From: Epinephelus fuscoguttatus | Taxonomy: Eukaryota > Chordata > Actinopteri > Perciformes > Serranidae | DNA: 64,000 nt | Assembly (NCBI RefSeq): GCF_011397635.1 | Contig: NC_064766.1 | Span: 41,881,110-41,945,109, forward strand | Reading direction: 5' to 3' | Shown: one piece after another, positions 43,725 through 55,085 of the stretch | Numbering within the stretch: the first letter of the stretch is position 1 | Layout: every line of letters begins with the position of its first letter | Translations under genes and position numbers: made by a program | Notes under the pieces: generated by a model | What the model saw: only the letters and a program-made list of their open reading frames with translations | Databases searched by the model: none | Told to the model about the DNA's origin: nothing

Positions 43725-43778
43725 TGAATGCTAACAAGATTATCTTTGGAGGAGGAACCAAACTTCACGTTAATACCA
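43725..43778 (+). CDS. TRAJ: T-cell receptor J segment Jw65
   Basis: RSS GGTTTGTGT / 12 / GACTGTG. Reads NANKIIF-GGG-TKLHVNT, the shortest J in the window (54 nt); donor GTGAGT. KLHV tail as in Jw22. Confidence 0.91.
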
Positions 43779-44332
43779 GTGAGTTAAATTCTTTTTCTTT
43801 TGTGGTGAAAAATCTGCAAAGATTTTTAAAGCTCCAAGATAAAGTTGACAACCTCAAGTTTCAAAATACTGTACTAACATTCACAAATAGGACATGGAAA
43901 CAAGATAGAGATTTAAGATGTTGAAGCAACATATAACTTTAATGTTACAAATAATGTAAAAAAGTTTAGCCTTCAAAAAAGATGCACAAAAAAGTCAATG
44001 AGCTAACAACATGGTAAGGAAAGGTCTGTAAACTATGGTCTCAAAATTTCCTTAAATTTCCTTTAAACTTAAAGACTGATCAGACTGAGAGCTGTCTTTT
44101 TTATATTTGCCAAATTCCCAAAAAAAAGTAGATGTTTTGAAGATAATGTTTCATACAATAAAATTTATCTGCAATTAAAAATTTGTACTAAGAAAATAAG
44201 GAGATATTCAGAAGTTGAAAATATTAAATGTTTCTTGAAAAAGAAAATTGATATTTCTGCATTTGATGAGTAAAAATGTTTGAAGGCTTTGATGGACCTC
44301 TGAAGGTTTTTGTCCTGTCAGTCTGTACTGTG

Positions 44333-44389
44333 GGACAAACACCGCCAGAATGACATTTGGAGCTGGAATCAAAGTGACTGTGGAGACAC
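44333..44389 (+). CDS. TRAJ: T-cell receptor J segment Jw66
   Basis: RSS GGTTTTTGT / CCTGTCAGTCTG / TACTGTG. Begins GG instead of TG. Reads TNTARMTF-GAG-IKVTVET; donor GTGAGT. Confidence 0.89.
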
Positions 44390-45190
44390 GTGAGTCCGCT
44401 TGTCCAAACTATCTGAAATCAATCATTCATATTTACAAAAGAATTGCTCTACTCCACAATTTGATACTAGTCTTCATTAAACAAATTTTGCTGAGCTCTC
44501 AGTTACAAACTAATAATGTTGCTTCCAAATCTGCAGATAAAATCTAACATGTGGAAAATGTTAGTTTCCAATTAATAACAAAACTTTAATATCACATTAT
44601 TGAGTTAATTTCCAATGCACATGTGATCAGCAAACACACAATCTGCACACAGAAAATATATTTATTGGACCATGTGTAAATTTTCAGGACACTGCTGGAG
44701 ATAACTTCACCCTTTACTTAACTGGCCACAAATACATCAACACATAACAATCTGTGTCTGTAAAGTACAGCTGTTTGCAGATGATGTATTTAAATCCTTT
44801 ACTGTTTACACTTCCTTTCAACCAGACCAAAGAGCGAAGTGATGACATGAGCTCCTTAAGTGAACTGTGAAATCTAACACTGAAGATGTAGTCTGTTTTT
44901 GGTAGTTAAAAAGACATCTAGATGTTTAGGTACTCTGGTTTCTACAGTATCGGTTTGGTGGTAAATTAAAAGTACTAAATATAAACCAACTGATTTAAAG
45001 GAACCATCACAAACTGAACAGGAACTTCAATCTGACACTGTATTAATCCTGTTAATGTAACTCGTGATTTATTATATATTTGTCAATTGTTAAATTGACT
45101 AATTTATAAAAAAGAAAAGAAAAGTGATTAATGTGTATATCGAACACGGTTCTGAAATGAGTCCGGTTCGGTGGGACAGCAGCCCTGCAG
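44390..45190. other. Spacer Jw66-Jw67
   Basis: 0.8 kb of AT-rich sequence without a recognised feature. Confidence 0.4.
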
Positions 45191-45218
45191 AGTTTATGTA
45201 GTGGTGTTTAATGTTGTG

Positions 45219-45278
45219 TGAATACTGGAACTTACAAGCTGATCTTTGGCTCGGGGATCAAACTCAACGTTGAAGCCA
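45219..45278 (+). CDS. TRAJ: T-cell receptor J segment Jw67
   Basis: RSS AGTTTATGT / AGTGGTGTTTAA / TGTTGTG. Reads NTGTYKLIF-GSG-IKLNVEA; donor GTAAGT. Confidence 0.9.
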
Positions 45279-45887
45279 GTAAGTCCACTGAGATTTAAAG
45301 TTATCACTCTAAACTTCTGATGATATTATTCTAACACCTTCAGAGATCACATTGTTTTCCTTCATAAATAAAACCGAAACGAGCCGATCTGTTGGATTTA
45401 AATTGTTCATGTGATCTTAACTCTTTAAAATGGTGGAAGTTTTATTTTGACTTTAAACACCCCAACTGTCAGTTTGAGTTGAGATTCAGTCCATTTAAAA
45501 GCAACCACGATATTTCATTTTTGTTGGGTAAAAAGCTTGCATCCCACATTTTGGTAATTTGTCTCACTGTTCAAATAAATTGAATAATGAAATGCCATTT
45601 TCTGCCCCTCACAGTCATACTGACATACTGAATTAGGAAAAACAAACTGTTCGTCTTTTAACTGTATTTGAATGAACTCTTAATGACTACGAATCATCAC
45701 AGACGTGGCAATAAAAAAATTATTCCAACATGTCACATTAAATAATGATCGGTAAAGGTCTTAAGTCCATATACCACCAAGTCTAATGTAAATTTGTTTT
45801 GTTTTTCCTATTGTTTACCAACTGAAATTAGTGTATGTTCACGAAGAAATAGGTGACATAGTTATTGTTCAGATCACATCCACTGTG

Positions 45888-45956
45888 TGACTCTTACTCT
45901 TACTGGAAACTACAAATTAATTTTTGGAGAAGGAACCAAACTAACTGTACAGAGCA
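45888..45956 (+). CDS. TRAJ: T-cell receptor J segment Jw68
   Basis: RSS AGTTATTGT / TCAGATCACATC / CACTGTG (consensus heptamer). Reads TLTLTGNYKLIF-GEG-TKLTVQS; donor GTGAGT. 'CTT ACT CTT ACT' is a small internal repeat that lengthens the CDR3 end relative to Jw70. Confidence 0.92.
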
Positions 45957-46394
45957 GTGAGTATTAAGATTATTATTTTTTAATGGTTCTGATCTTTACA
46001 TCTTTAACTAAATCTGCTGTTTTCATCATGTAACTTATTATGACTTACTGCCTGAAAATGTAAATGACAGCAAATACAAAAATTCTAATGGGGTGGTGAT
46101 TTTATATTTAAATATTTTAACAGGAGCTAAAAATGACCTTCACCCGCCATACACTGAACCTTAGATTTAGTGTAGAAAGACAGTCATGTGTTTGGGTATC
46201 TTTAATAAGACGCCCACTCAGCAACAGTTGGGGAAGTTATTTTAAATGTTTTCTAATCAGTCTAATAAACTAATAAAAAGAAAAATCACCCACATATAAA
46301 ATTTAATCTAAATAAAATACAGCTGTTTGCAGATGTTGTGATTATATTTATCAGTGTGAGGTATGTAGTTATTGTTGAGAGCAGAAACACTGTG

Positions 46395-46457
46395 TGTCTG
46401 GCACAGGAGGCACAAAAATATTTTTTGGTGAAGGAATACAGTTGAGTGTTGAATCCA
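46395..46457 (+). CDS. TRAJ: T-cell receptor J segment Jw69
   Basis: RSS AGTTATTGT / TGAGAGCAGAAA / CACTGTG. Reads SGTGGTKIFF-GEG-IQLSVES; donor GTGAGT. Sister of Jw71. Confidence 0.92.
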
Positions 46458-46902
46458 GTGAGTATCATTTTAATTTTTAGATATCAGTCAGTCGAAAGAG
46501 TTACCTCTTCATCCCCCCAAATACAGAGTACATTTGCAATATTTAATTAACATGGCTACATGGATTAAATGCCCAAATGTTAAACCCCCAAACATTAAGT
46601 CTCTTTGTTGATATACCAGTAACTGATTGTAACCTATTTCTGCTTCAGAAATACCTCTCAGATGTTACATTGATGGTATTCTTAATGCATGACCACTTGG
46701 TCCTTGAGACAATAGTCTACTTACTATTTATTTTATTCTGTAATTTGTCTCATAGCATATATATAGATATATATATGTATATAGGCAACTAACATCAGTC
46801 TGTATTTTTTTTAAACATTCATATTAAATTTGTCATCTGCAACCCCTGTATCTACACGAGGGAATAGTCAATGTGGTTATTGTTCAGATCACAGCCACTG
46901 TG

Positions 46903-46965
46903 TGACTTCATCTGGAAACTACAAATTATTTTTTGGAGAAGGAACCAAGCTAACTGTACAGAGCA
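46903..46965 (+). CDS. TRAJ: T-cell receptor J segment Jw70
   Basis: RSS GGTTATTGT / TCAGATCACAGC / CACTGTG. Reads TSSGNYKLFF-GEG-TKLTVQS; donor GTGAGT. Sister of Jw68. Confidence 0.92.
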
Positions 46966-47584
46966 GTGAGTATTAAGATCATTATTTTTTAATGGTTCTG
47001 ATCTGTACATCCTTAACTAAATCTGCTGTTTTCATCACGTAACTTAATATAACTTACTGCCTGAAAATGTAAATGACAGTAATTACAGTGTCCTAATGTG
47101 GTGATGATTTTATATTTCAGCACTAATTTACTAAGAGTTATTTGAATATTTTTACTGGCACTAAAAATTACCTTCACCCACCATACACTGAACTTTCAGG
47201 AATTAGGATTGACTAAAAAGAGAGTCAAGTGTCAGGTATCTTGAATAAAATGCCGACTCAGCAACAGTTGGGGAAGCTTCTTTTTTTTTTTAAATGTTTT
47301 TTAATGAGTTTAAGGGGTTAACAAAAAGAAAAATCACCCACATTTAAAGTTTTTACCTCATAGCAATGATACATTTTAACTCACATATTTATTTCAAGGA
47401 TCTTTTAGGTGATAATCTAACATTTGAGACATTAAAGGATAATGTTTTATCTTTATAAAAAATCTACAGCCCAGAATAAGCTAACAGTAAATTTAATCTA
47501 AATAAAATACAGCTGTTTGCAGATGATGTGATTATATTTATCAGTGTGAGGTATGTAGTTATTGTTGAGAGCAGAAACACTGTG

Positions 47585-47647
47585 TGACTGGAACAGGAGG
47601 CAGAAAAATATTTTTTGGTGAAGGAATGCAGTTGACTGTTGAATCCA
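47585..47647 (+). CDS. TRAJ: T-cell receptor J segment Jw71
   Basis: RSS AGTTATTGT / TGAGAGCAGAAA / CACTGTG. Reads TGTGGRKIFF-GEG-MQLTVES; donor GTAAGT. The following 320 nt nearly repeat those after Jw69. Confidence 0.92.
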
Positions 47648-48217
47648 GTAAGTATCATTTTAATTTTTAAAGTATTAATGCTGTATTTAGATATCAGTCA
47701 GTCGAAAGAGTTACATCTTCACCCCCCAAATACAGAATGCATTTGCAATATTTGATTTACATGTCTATATGTAGTAAAATGCCCAAATGTTAAACCCCCA
47801 AACATTACGTCTCTTTGATGATACACCAGTAACTGATTGTAACCTATTTCTGCTTCAGAAATACCTCTCAGATGTTACATTGATGGTATTCTTAATGCAT
47901 GACCACTTGGTCCTTGAGACAATAGTCTACTTACTATTTATTCTATTCTGTAATTTGTCTCATAGCACCTAAAACAGAAGCTCACAAACAAACAAAATCT
48001 AACAAACCATGCAGTGTGCAAGTAAAATAAAATGGGAGAGATGCTCTGTTTAATCCTTTTCCATCTAAAATTTCAAAAACATCTTTTGTTGTGAGCCTGA
48101 AAGTCATATTTGTCTGTATTTTTTTTTTAAATATTCACTTATAATATGTCAGCTGTTGCCCTGTATCTGCACGGGGGAATAGTTAATGTAGTTATTGTTC
48201 AGATCAGACTGACTGTG

Positions 48218-48280
48218 TGACTTCATCTGGGAACTGGAAGATTATATTTGGAAAAGGAATCAAACTGACTGTAGAGAGCA
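48218..48280 (+). CDS. TRAJ: T-cell receptor J segment Jw72
   Basis: RSS AGTTATTGT / TCAGATCAGACT / GACTGTG. Reads TSSGNWKIIF-GKG-IKLTVES; donor GTGAGT. Confidence 0.92.
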
Positions 48281-48521
48281 GTGAGTATCCAAAATACAAA
48301 TATTTACAGAATATTTACTTTTTTGTATACACATGATGGTACTGATAAATGTTGTGGTTCTTATTCTTAAATTTAATTACTTTTAAGCCAAATAACAGAA
48401 ACCTATGTTCTACAGAAATATATCATTTGCCTATCATCGTTTGAAATGTGATTAGAGTAGCTTCAAGAAGAAATAGTCCATGTCTGATCTCCGAGTTTAT
48501 GCAGTTGGGTTTCTTGTTGTG

Positions 48522-48584
48522 TGACTAGTTTTGGAAACTCAAAATTCATCTTTGGTTCTGGCACAAAACTCAGAGTGGAATCAA
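48522..48584 (+). CDS. TRAJ: T-cell receptor J segment Jw73
   Basis: RSS AGTTTATGC / AGTTGGGTTTCT / TGTTGTG. Reads TSFGNSKFIF-GSG-TKLRVES; donor GTAAGT. Close duplicate of Jw84. Confidence 0.92.
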
Positions 48585-49083
48585 GTAAGTTTCTGTATTC
48601 ATTTGCAAGAAGTGTTGGTTGACCTGATGCAAATATCTAAACTCAACATTTTCACCTGGTTTTTACTCCACCAAGTTCATGTGTCAGACTCCAGTACTTG
48701 TTTAATTTCTTAAAAGCTGCATTATTCTTTACACGTTTCTTTATGAATATGAAAGAGGTTTTACATAAGTCTTTCGTGAAGGATGGAATTAAATCAGCCA
48801 GTGTCACTACTGTTGGATGGCATGTTGTGGTGATGGTATTTAGTTTTCAGACAAACTGATGCAGTTACACAAAAAAGGAAAATCGGTTAATTATTGTCCT
48901 GTGTGTTCAGTGAAATGTCTCAGGTTTATGATGTTTTTCCTGCACACACTCAATATTTGCAGAGGTCGATTTTCATAAATGGTCCTCAAGGAAACAGTTT
49001 TATAACTTTTATATAAACGATAAGATGTGGTGACAGAGCAGCTGCTTGCTAACTATGTTTATGTTGTGGTGTATGTTGGAGTG

Positions 49084-49143
49084 TGACTGACTCTTCGGCT
49101 AAACTTGTCTTTGGTTCAGGAACAAAACTGACTGTCAGCTCGA
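49084..49143 (+). CDS. TRAJ: T-cell receptor J segment Jw74
   Basis: RSS TGTTTATGT / TGTGGTGTATGT / TGGAGTG. Reads TDSSAKLVF-GSG-TKLTVSS; donor GTAAGT. The VSS tail resembles Jw90. Confidence 0.89.
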
Positions 49144-49613
49144 GTAAGTTAACGTATCTGCATTTGTCATCTGCAAATCTAATTCTGAATCTATCACTTT
49201 TACATTTTAGTGCTTTTTTTGCTGAAAATGTTAATTAGAACCGTGTCAGACTCAAACCAGACAAACCATGCAACATAACAGAAAAAGTAAACTACGATCA
49301 AAGGGTTTATTTTTGGAACATTTAAGAGATCTATATGAAAATCATTCAGATGTTTTTATAAGAGTTGTGCCCCCCAAAATGTAAACATTTAATAATGGTG
49401 ATCCAAAAACCCATGGTTTCCCTGTGCTATGAAACCTAATAAACTGCGCTTAAAAAAACAACAACAACAACAAATTGTAACCCTTTTACCTGTAATGTGA
49501 TTTTAATGATTATTTATGAATTTACTGTAGATTAGCTGCACTTGTTGCTGTTAATTAAGCAGATTTAAGTAGCGACAGTCTCTGTAGTTATTGTCAAGCT
49601 TAGATCCATTGTG

Positions 49614-49679
49614 TGACTTCAGGATCAGGAAACGTTAAAATGCTGCTTGGAGAAGGAACCAAATTAACTGTCGAGACCA
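49614..49679 (+). CDS. TRAJ: J segment Jw75, altered motif LGEG
   Basis: RSS AGTTATTGT / 12 / CATTGTG. Reads TSGSGNVKML-LGEG-TKLTVET; donor GTAAGT. The Phe of FGxG is Leu (CTT), from a TTT to CTT change. Everything else looks intact. Confidence 0.85.
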
Positions 49680-49943
49680 GTAAGTTTCAAAAGTTAATGT
49701 ATTCATGACATAAAATGAATTCAAGCATGTTAGTTGTTCGTGCTAAGACAGGATTTAGTGTAAACACAACATAAAGTCATGCCAATTTAAGTGTTAAATA
49801 AAAAAGGGCAATATATGATTTATGTCTCTTAATTTTAATCATTAATATACTCAGTTAGTTGTTACTAACTGGTATAATTGTAATTAGTGTTGATTGAAGC
49901 AGAAGGTGTCCATGTAGTTATTGTGCATATCAGATTCACAGTG

Positions 49944-50009
49944 TGACTACTGGAGGAGGAAACTTGAAACTAATCTTTGGAAAAGGAATCAAACTAATCA
50001 TAGAAAACA
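49944..50009 (+). CDS. TRAJ: T-cell receptor J segment Jw76
   Basis: RSS AGTTATTGT / GCATATCAGATT / CACAGTG. Reads TTGGGNLKLIF-GKG-IKLIIEN; donor GTGAGT. Confidence 0.92.
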
Positions 50010-50559
50010 GTGAGTAACTAGAATTCACATAATATGTAAGATAAAATTAATTAGCATGTGTTTGTTGGCCGTTTCTGCTATTTGGTGCCAACACATATTA
50101 AAATAAAGCGTGTTATAGCTGGAAATATCAGGACACCAAAATTAATGATACACTTTGATGACAATACTACTAATTGAAAAAGGCGTCACAGTCGTTGATC
50201 TGATACGACTCACTGGAAGTAAAATGATAAGTTGTGTGTGGAATTCAGAATGAAAATGTACACACGTTAATCATTTTTAAGGTGATCAAATGATGGCTGT
50301 ATTGTTTATGAATTTTTGCATCGTTCGTCATCTTTAGAAAACATTGCGATGATCAGCTTAATTTTCACTCTTGAACTTAAAATACTGTCTGCTAATGCTG
50401 TCAAAAGGCATTTTTGAGATTAGCCCTTTTCCCCATTGGCACGTAAATCCACATGAGACAGCCAATTATGTCTAAAATACAAATGTGATACAAGTGTTTG
50501 CAGATGATCGGTCATTGTTCAGTTACAAATCAGTTATTGCTCTGAGCAGAAACACTGTG

Positions 50560-50626
50560 TCTGGTACTGGGATAGATTCCTGGAAATTACTTTTTTGGGA
50601 CGGAATCAAATTAACTGTTGAGGCCA
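50560..50626 (+). CDS. TRAJ: J segment Jw77, altered motif FWDG
   Basis: RSS AGTTATTGC / TCTGAGCAGAAA / CACTGTG. Reads SGTGIDSWKLL-FWDG-IKLTVEA; donor GTGAGT. The first Gly of FGxG is Trp and the variable site is Asp (TTT TGG GAC GGA). It starts directly with a codon and is 67 nt long, so its leading phase differs from other Js by two bases. Confidence 0.84.
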
Positions 50627-51465
50627 GTGAGTATTGTAATCATTTTATATTTATTTATTTATTATTGGATATTAGCTCCAGTTTTTATTGCAAGTATATG
50701 ATGAAAATCAGATTGATGGAAGAAAAAAAAAACTATAAACTGAATGTGCATCTTATTCCATATTTATTAATATTCTTATTAATTATGATGGAAGGTAAAG
50801 ATAATACTTTTAAAGACCAATTCTTCTGAAAGACTGCAAAATATGAATGGACTTTTAGCAGCTAGACAAACACAGAATCACCAAACAAGCTTTTACTTGT
50901 TGCTTTTGAGTTAGAATAAGAGTATGACATTTCTCAGACTTACTTACTCAAACGTACATATATTAACTTTGTTGAAAATATAGAAAGTAATAAAAGTCTT
51001 CAGTCAAACTAAAAAGTCATCAGGACAAATACTTGCAATATGTTTACACGGGTCAATAAAAATATGCTAATTAAATATGAACATACTTAATGCAACAATC
51101 TTATGTTGACCTTGTGTAACGTCTTCTGCGTGACATTCAGAGGGAGTATGTGACTGACAATTGAAAATAGATGATGTTTTAATCGTTTATGAAAATAGAG
51201 AGCAGATGCTGAACCTCAAATGGACTCCTTTAAAGTTTAGACGTGAAATTTTAACACATCACAGCACAAGACTTTTCTTATACACACTTTTGTGTCATCA
51301 CTGGTGGTCTAATTCAGCAGCTTTATTTTTAACTGTTTTATAACCATTTAAATTCTTCAGGGCTCCCTGAAGTTACTGAGTTCATATACACAACCTTCTG
51401 AATACATTTAGTCCTCTTCTTCACTGGTCTATCTCTGCATTTATGCGGTTGGATTTGTCACAGTG

Positions 51466-51528
51466 TGACTGGCTTTGCAGTTGATAAACTCATCTTTGCC
51501 TTTGGCACTAAACTGACAGTCGATTCCA
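51466..51528 (+). CDS. TRAJ: J segment Jw78, altered motif FAFG
   Basis: RSS CATTTATGC / GGTTGGATTTGT / CACAGTG. Reads TGFAVDKLIF-AFG-TKLTVDS; donor GTAAGT. First Gly of FGxG is Ala, variable site is Phe. Confidence 0.84.
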
Positions 51529-51979
51529 GTAAGTACAAGTACATATTATCTCCTTTTCCAGTTTGACATTTTCATTACTCAAATGTCCACTGGAAGCTAA
51601 AGTACAAATATATTTTAAATAAAAATGATTTGCAAAAGGCAGTAGCCAACATAAACCATATCACTGATAGCAGCAAAAACCTTAAGTCTACAGTTTTGGT
51701 GATTTTCATACTTTCACACTGATGGTTAATGGTCTATGATTCAAGAGTTTTGTAACCCCTTAAATAATCTGTAAAAGCCCTTGCGAAAACAAAAATGACA
51801 TTTTCAGATGCAAGGCCCTCTGCTGACAAGAGTGATGCAACATGGCGATATAAATAATTGTATTCAAAAAGCATATTTCCATGTATATTTTGCTTTTAGC
51901 TTAAAAAAACAACTAAAAAAACAGCATAGCTTCATATGAAACCGCCCATGCAGTAATTGTGCAGATCGGAGTCACTGTG

Positions 51980-52045
51980 TGACTGCTGGAGGAGGAAACT
52001 TTAAACTTCTTTTTGGAGAAGGAACCAAACTAACTGTAGAAACCA
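51980..52045 (+). CDS. TRAJ: T-cell receptor J segment Jw79
   Basis: RSS AGTAATTGT / GCAGATCGGAGT / CACTGTG. Reads TAGGGNFKLLF-GEG-TKLTVET; donor GTGAGT. Confidence 0.92.
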
Positions 52046-52205
52046 GTGAGTATTAAAATTCATATATTGAAAAGGATAAAATTAATTAAACTGTATTTGT
52101 TCAATGCTGATGCAAAGGTACTTTTGGCACTGACACAAGTCAAAGTAAAACAATCTGTGGCTATATACATCGAAACAGCTAAATGTCAAACCAATTTTGT
52201 ATTAT

Positions 52206-52247
52206 TGATATAGCCCGAAATCACAAATTCTCCTTAATGGGCTTTAA
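52206..52247. repeat. Short fragment of a fish repeat
   Basis: 'gatatagcccgaaatcacaaatt' followed by 'gggcttta' matches the start of the repeat at 55,617-55,752. Confidence 0.45.
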
Positions 52248-52449
52248 ATTCAATTAACATTTTGACAAAGTTGGTACTGTTAATTTAAGTAGACATTGCA
52301 GTCCTTGATTTGCACATTTTATTAGTTGTATTATTAGATGTAATAAACCCTTTAAAATTATCTAAGTTCTCCCCAGAATTCATAGAAATAAACCTCCCTA
52401 GTACATCACTGTCCATGTCTGGGTTTATGTGGTTGGATTTCCCAGAGTG

Positions 52450-52512
52450 TGACGTACTCTGGAGTATCTAAACTCATCTTTGGATCTGGTGCTAAACTGA
52501 CAGTTGTCTCCA
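52450..52512 (+). CDS. TRAJ: T-cell receptor J segment Jw80
   Basis: RSS GGTTTATGT / GGTTGGATTTCC / CAGAGTG. Reads TYSGVSKLIF-GSG-AKLTVVS; donor GTGAGT. Confidence 0.9.
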
Positions 52513-52946
52513 GTGAGTAAAAATGAAAATATTATTTATTTTTTGATGATTTAATTAATGACCTCAAATCTTGAGTTGCACTGACATCCAGCTAAAACAA
52601 GCAGGCTTCACTTAATTCCCCAACATTTGTCATAAATGCTATATGTGTTTTTTTATCTGACAGGAGCAATATAATACGATGATTAGACACAAACAAAATA
52701 AAAATCAGAGCATTAAATCCCTTTCAATCGTTTCATTCTAAGATGCATAACTGTTTTTTAGCTGTGAGTACGAATTTCTGTTAAAATAAGGACTTGGTCG
52801 AATGTTATTCAGTGTAAATAATTAATATTATGTGATAATTTCCAATTAGAAAGCATCCTAACTTTTACCATTTCTAGTTAGTTGTAATTATTTTAACTTG
52901 ATGATGAAATAGTCATGTAGTTATTGTTCGAATCAAAACCACTGTG

Positions 52947-53009
52947 TGACTACTGGAGGAAACAGGAAGAAAATTTTTGGAAAAGGGATCAAATTAACAG
53001 TAGAAAGCA
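52947..53009 (+). CDS. TRAJ: T-cell receptor J segment Jw81
   Basis: RSS AGTTATTGT / TCGAATCAAAAC / CACTGTG. Reads TTGGNRKKIF-GKG-IKLTVES; donor GTGAGT. Confidence 0.92.
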
Positions 53010-53355
53010 GTGAGTATTACGAATTCCAATATTCATGGGTGACTAACCTCTGTTAGTTTGTTCATACCATTTTATATTTATGATTACTGAAAAAAAGCTC
53101 CATTCATAATCAACCTGATGATGAAAAAAATAAAAATCTCATAGAGGAGTTAGTTTGCTGCAGGCTTTAGAAATTCAACATAACTAAAAATTATTCTGAA
53201 TATTTTTAATCGTAATTAATGTTTAATAGAATCATGTATTCAAACAGTTATCAATAGTTTGTCAGTAAAAATTAAACTGTTTGCAGATGATGTGATGTCG
53301 TTTATTACTCAGGTTCTTTTTGCTGCAGTTTTTTGTTGAGAGAACAAACACTGTG

Positions 53356-53418
53356 TGACTGGAACGGGAAACTGGAAAATAATTTTTGGAGTAGGCGTCA
53401 AACTGGTCGTGGAGAACA
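53356..53418 (+). CDS. TRAJ: T-cell receptor J segment Jw82
   Basis: RSS GTTTTTTGT / TGAGAGAACAAA / CACTGTG. Reads TGTGNWKIIF-GVG-VKLVVEN; donor GTAAGT. Confidence 0.91.
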
Positions 53419-54173
53419 GTAAGTTCAGTTTATTACGGTTATGAATTCTCTTCAGTTTATCATGCTGGATCTACAGTAAACATATTAATCAACAAAAACC
53501 CATGACAGGACAAATATCTGGTATGGTTGCCAGGCAGTTCATTTTTTTATAGAAGTTCTTTGGATGTATAAATGTGGGTTGTTGGCTACCTCAAATTATG
53601 TGTCTGTTCCTGGATTACCCTGTTATTCATATTCCTTCAGTCTGTCAGGGTCCTCAGATCAAAAGAATCAAAATGATTTTTCATAAAAATTGATCCAAGT
53701 TGTGAGGATTGTTTTAACAGGATAAAATCGTGTTGTCGGTATGCCAGGTGCCGTGACTATTTCTGTCTCCGATGTCCGTCTGTCGGAGTGAGATCAAATG
53801 AATGATTCATAATTGATATATTATCTGAAGCCTCATTTTTAAATAATATTCAAACTGGTTTAAATAAACAAATTGATTGTATTTCCTGATCTTTGATGAG
53901 CAATAGTATTAACTAATGTTGCGCAGCATTTAAAGTGAGCAAGCTAAACATGTTTTTTAATTAACTGTTGGTGTTTTGTTATTTGTAATAAGAAAAGTTA
54001 GCTTCTTTCAAAATATCCTTTCATGACTTCTCCCGGACCCACTATGAGCAACAGACTGTATAAATTAGATACAGTAAAATAGTAGTTTTAAAATAGTGTA
54101 TTTATGCTCCTGAGCTGATGGTTTGTTTGCTGTTTTGCCTCAGAAACTTGTCTTACCTTCAAGTTCATCATTA
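53419..54173. other. Spacer Jw82-Jw83
   Basis: About 0.75 kb with no recognised gene or repeat. Confidence 0.4.
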
Positions 54174-54201
54174 GGTTTATGTCAGTGGATTTCTTGCTGT
54201 G

Positions 54202-54261
54202 TGAATGGTTATGGGAACAAGATCATCTTTGGTTCTGGCATAAAACTAAAAGTTGGATCAA
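54202..54261 (+). CDS. TRAJ: T-cell receptor J segment Jw83
   Basis: RSS GGTTTATGT / CAGTGGATTTCT / TGCTGTG. Reads NGYGNKIIF-GSG-IKLKVGS; donor GTAAGT. Confidence 0.91.
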
Positions 54262-54630
54262 GTAAGTTACATTATTCTTTTCTAAGGATCAAGAATGACG
54301 TCCAATCTATTTATAACTCTAATTTGGCATTTTCATCTGGTTTTACACCAGCAATGCTTAAAAGAATCTCTTTAGTTCTCTTTTTTACTTCCTTTCACCC
54401 CTGGATCAGATCATTTTTTTGCCTTTCAGTCTTTTTTTCTATACACATTAATGGGACTCAGAAATGTAGTGGTTCTCGTCCTTGAATTTAATAACTTTAA
54501 AACCAGATAACAGTAATGTTCTATGAACATATCATTTTCCTATCATCCTTTAAAATGCGATTAGAGTAGCTTCAAGAGGAAATAGTTAATGTCTGATCTC
54601 CGAGTTTATGCAGTTGGGTTTCTTGTTGTG

Positions 54631-54693
54631 TGACTAGTTTTGGAAACTCAAAACTCGTCTTTGGTTCTGGGACAAAACTCAGAGTGGAATCAA
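54631..54693 (+). CDS. TRAJ: T-cell receptor J segment Jw84
   Basis: RSS AGTTTATGC / AGTTGGGTTTCT / TGTTGTG. Reads TSFGNSKLVF-GSG-TKLRVES; donor GTAAGT. Duplicate of Jw73 with identical RSS, 6.1 kb apart. Confidence 0.92.
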
Positions 54694-55022
54694 GTAAGTT
54701 TTTGTATTCATTCACAAGAAATGATGGTTGACCTGATGCAAATCTCTAAACTCAACATTTTAACCAGGTTTTACACCAGCAGAAGCTCATGTGTCAGACT
54801 CTGGTAATTATTTCCCTTTCTGAAAAGCTACATTACTCTTAACGTGTTTCTTCAATAATTAGATTTGTGATTCTTATGCGTAGATCCAATTTCTTTTTAG
54901 CCGAATAGCATTTATCTATATGTATTTAGAATATAAAGGAAATTAAAAAAAATTAAGGTGCCCATGAGGAAAAAATCCATGTCACTGATCTCAGGGTTTA
55001 TGAAGTTACGTTTGTTACTGTG

Positions 55023-55085
55023 TGACTGGCTTTTCAAATACAAAGCTTTTCTTTGGTTCGGGCACCAAACTCATAGTTGAATCAG
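55023..55085 (+). CDS. TRAJ: T-cell receptor J segment Jw85
   Basis: RSS GGTTTATGA / 12 / TACTGTG. Reads TGFSNTKLFF-GSG-TKLIVES; donor GTAAGA. Confidence 0.91.
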
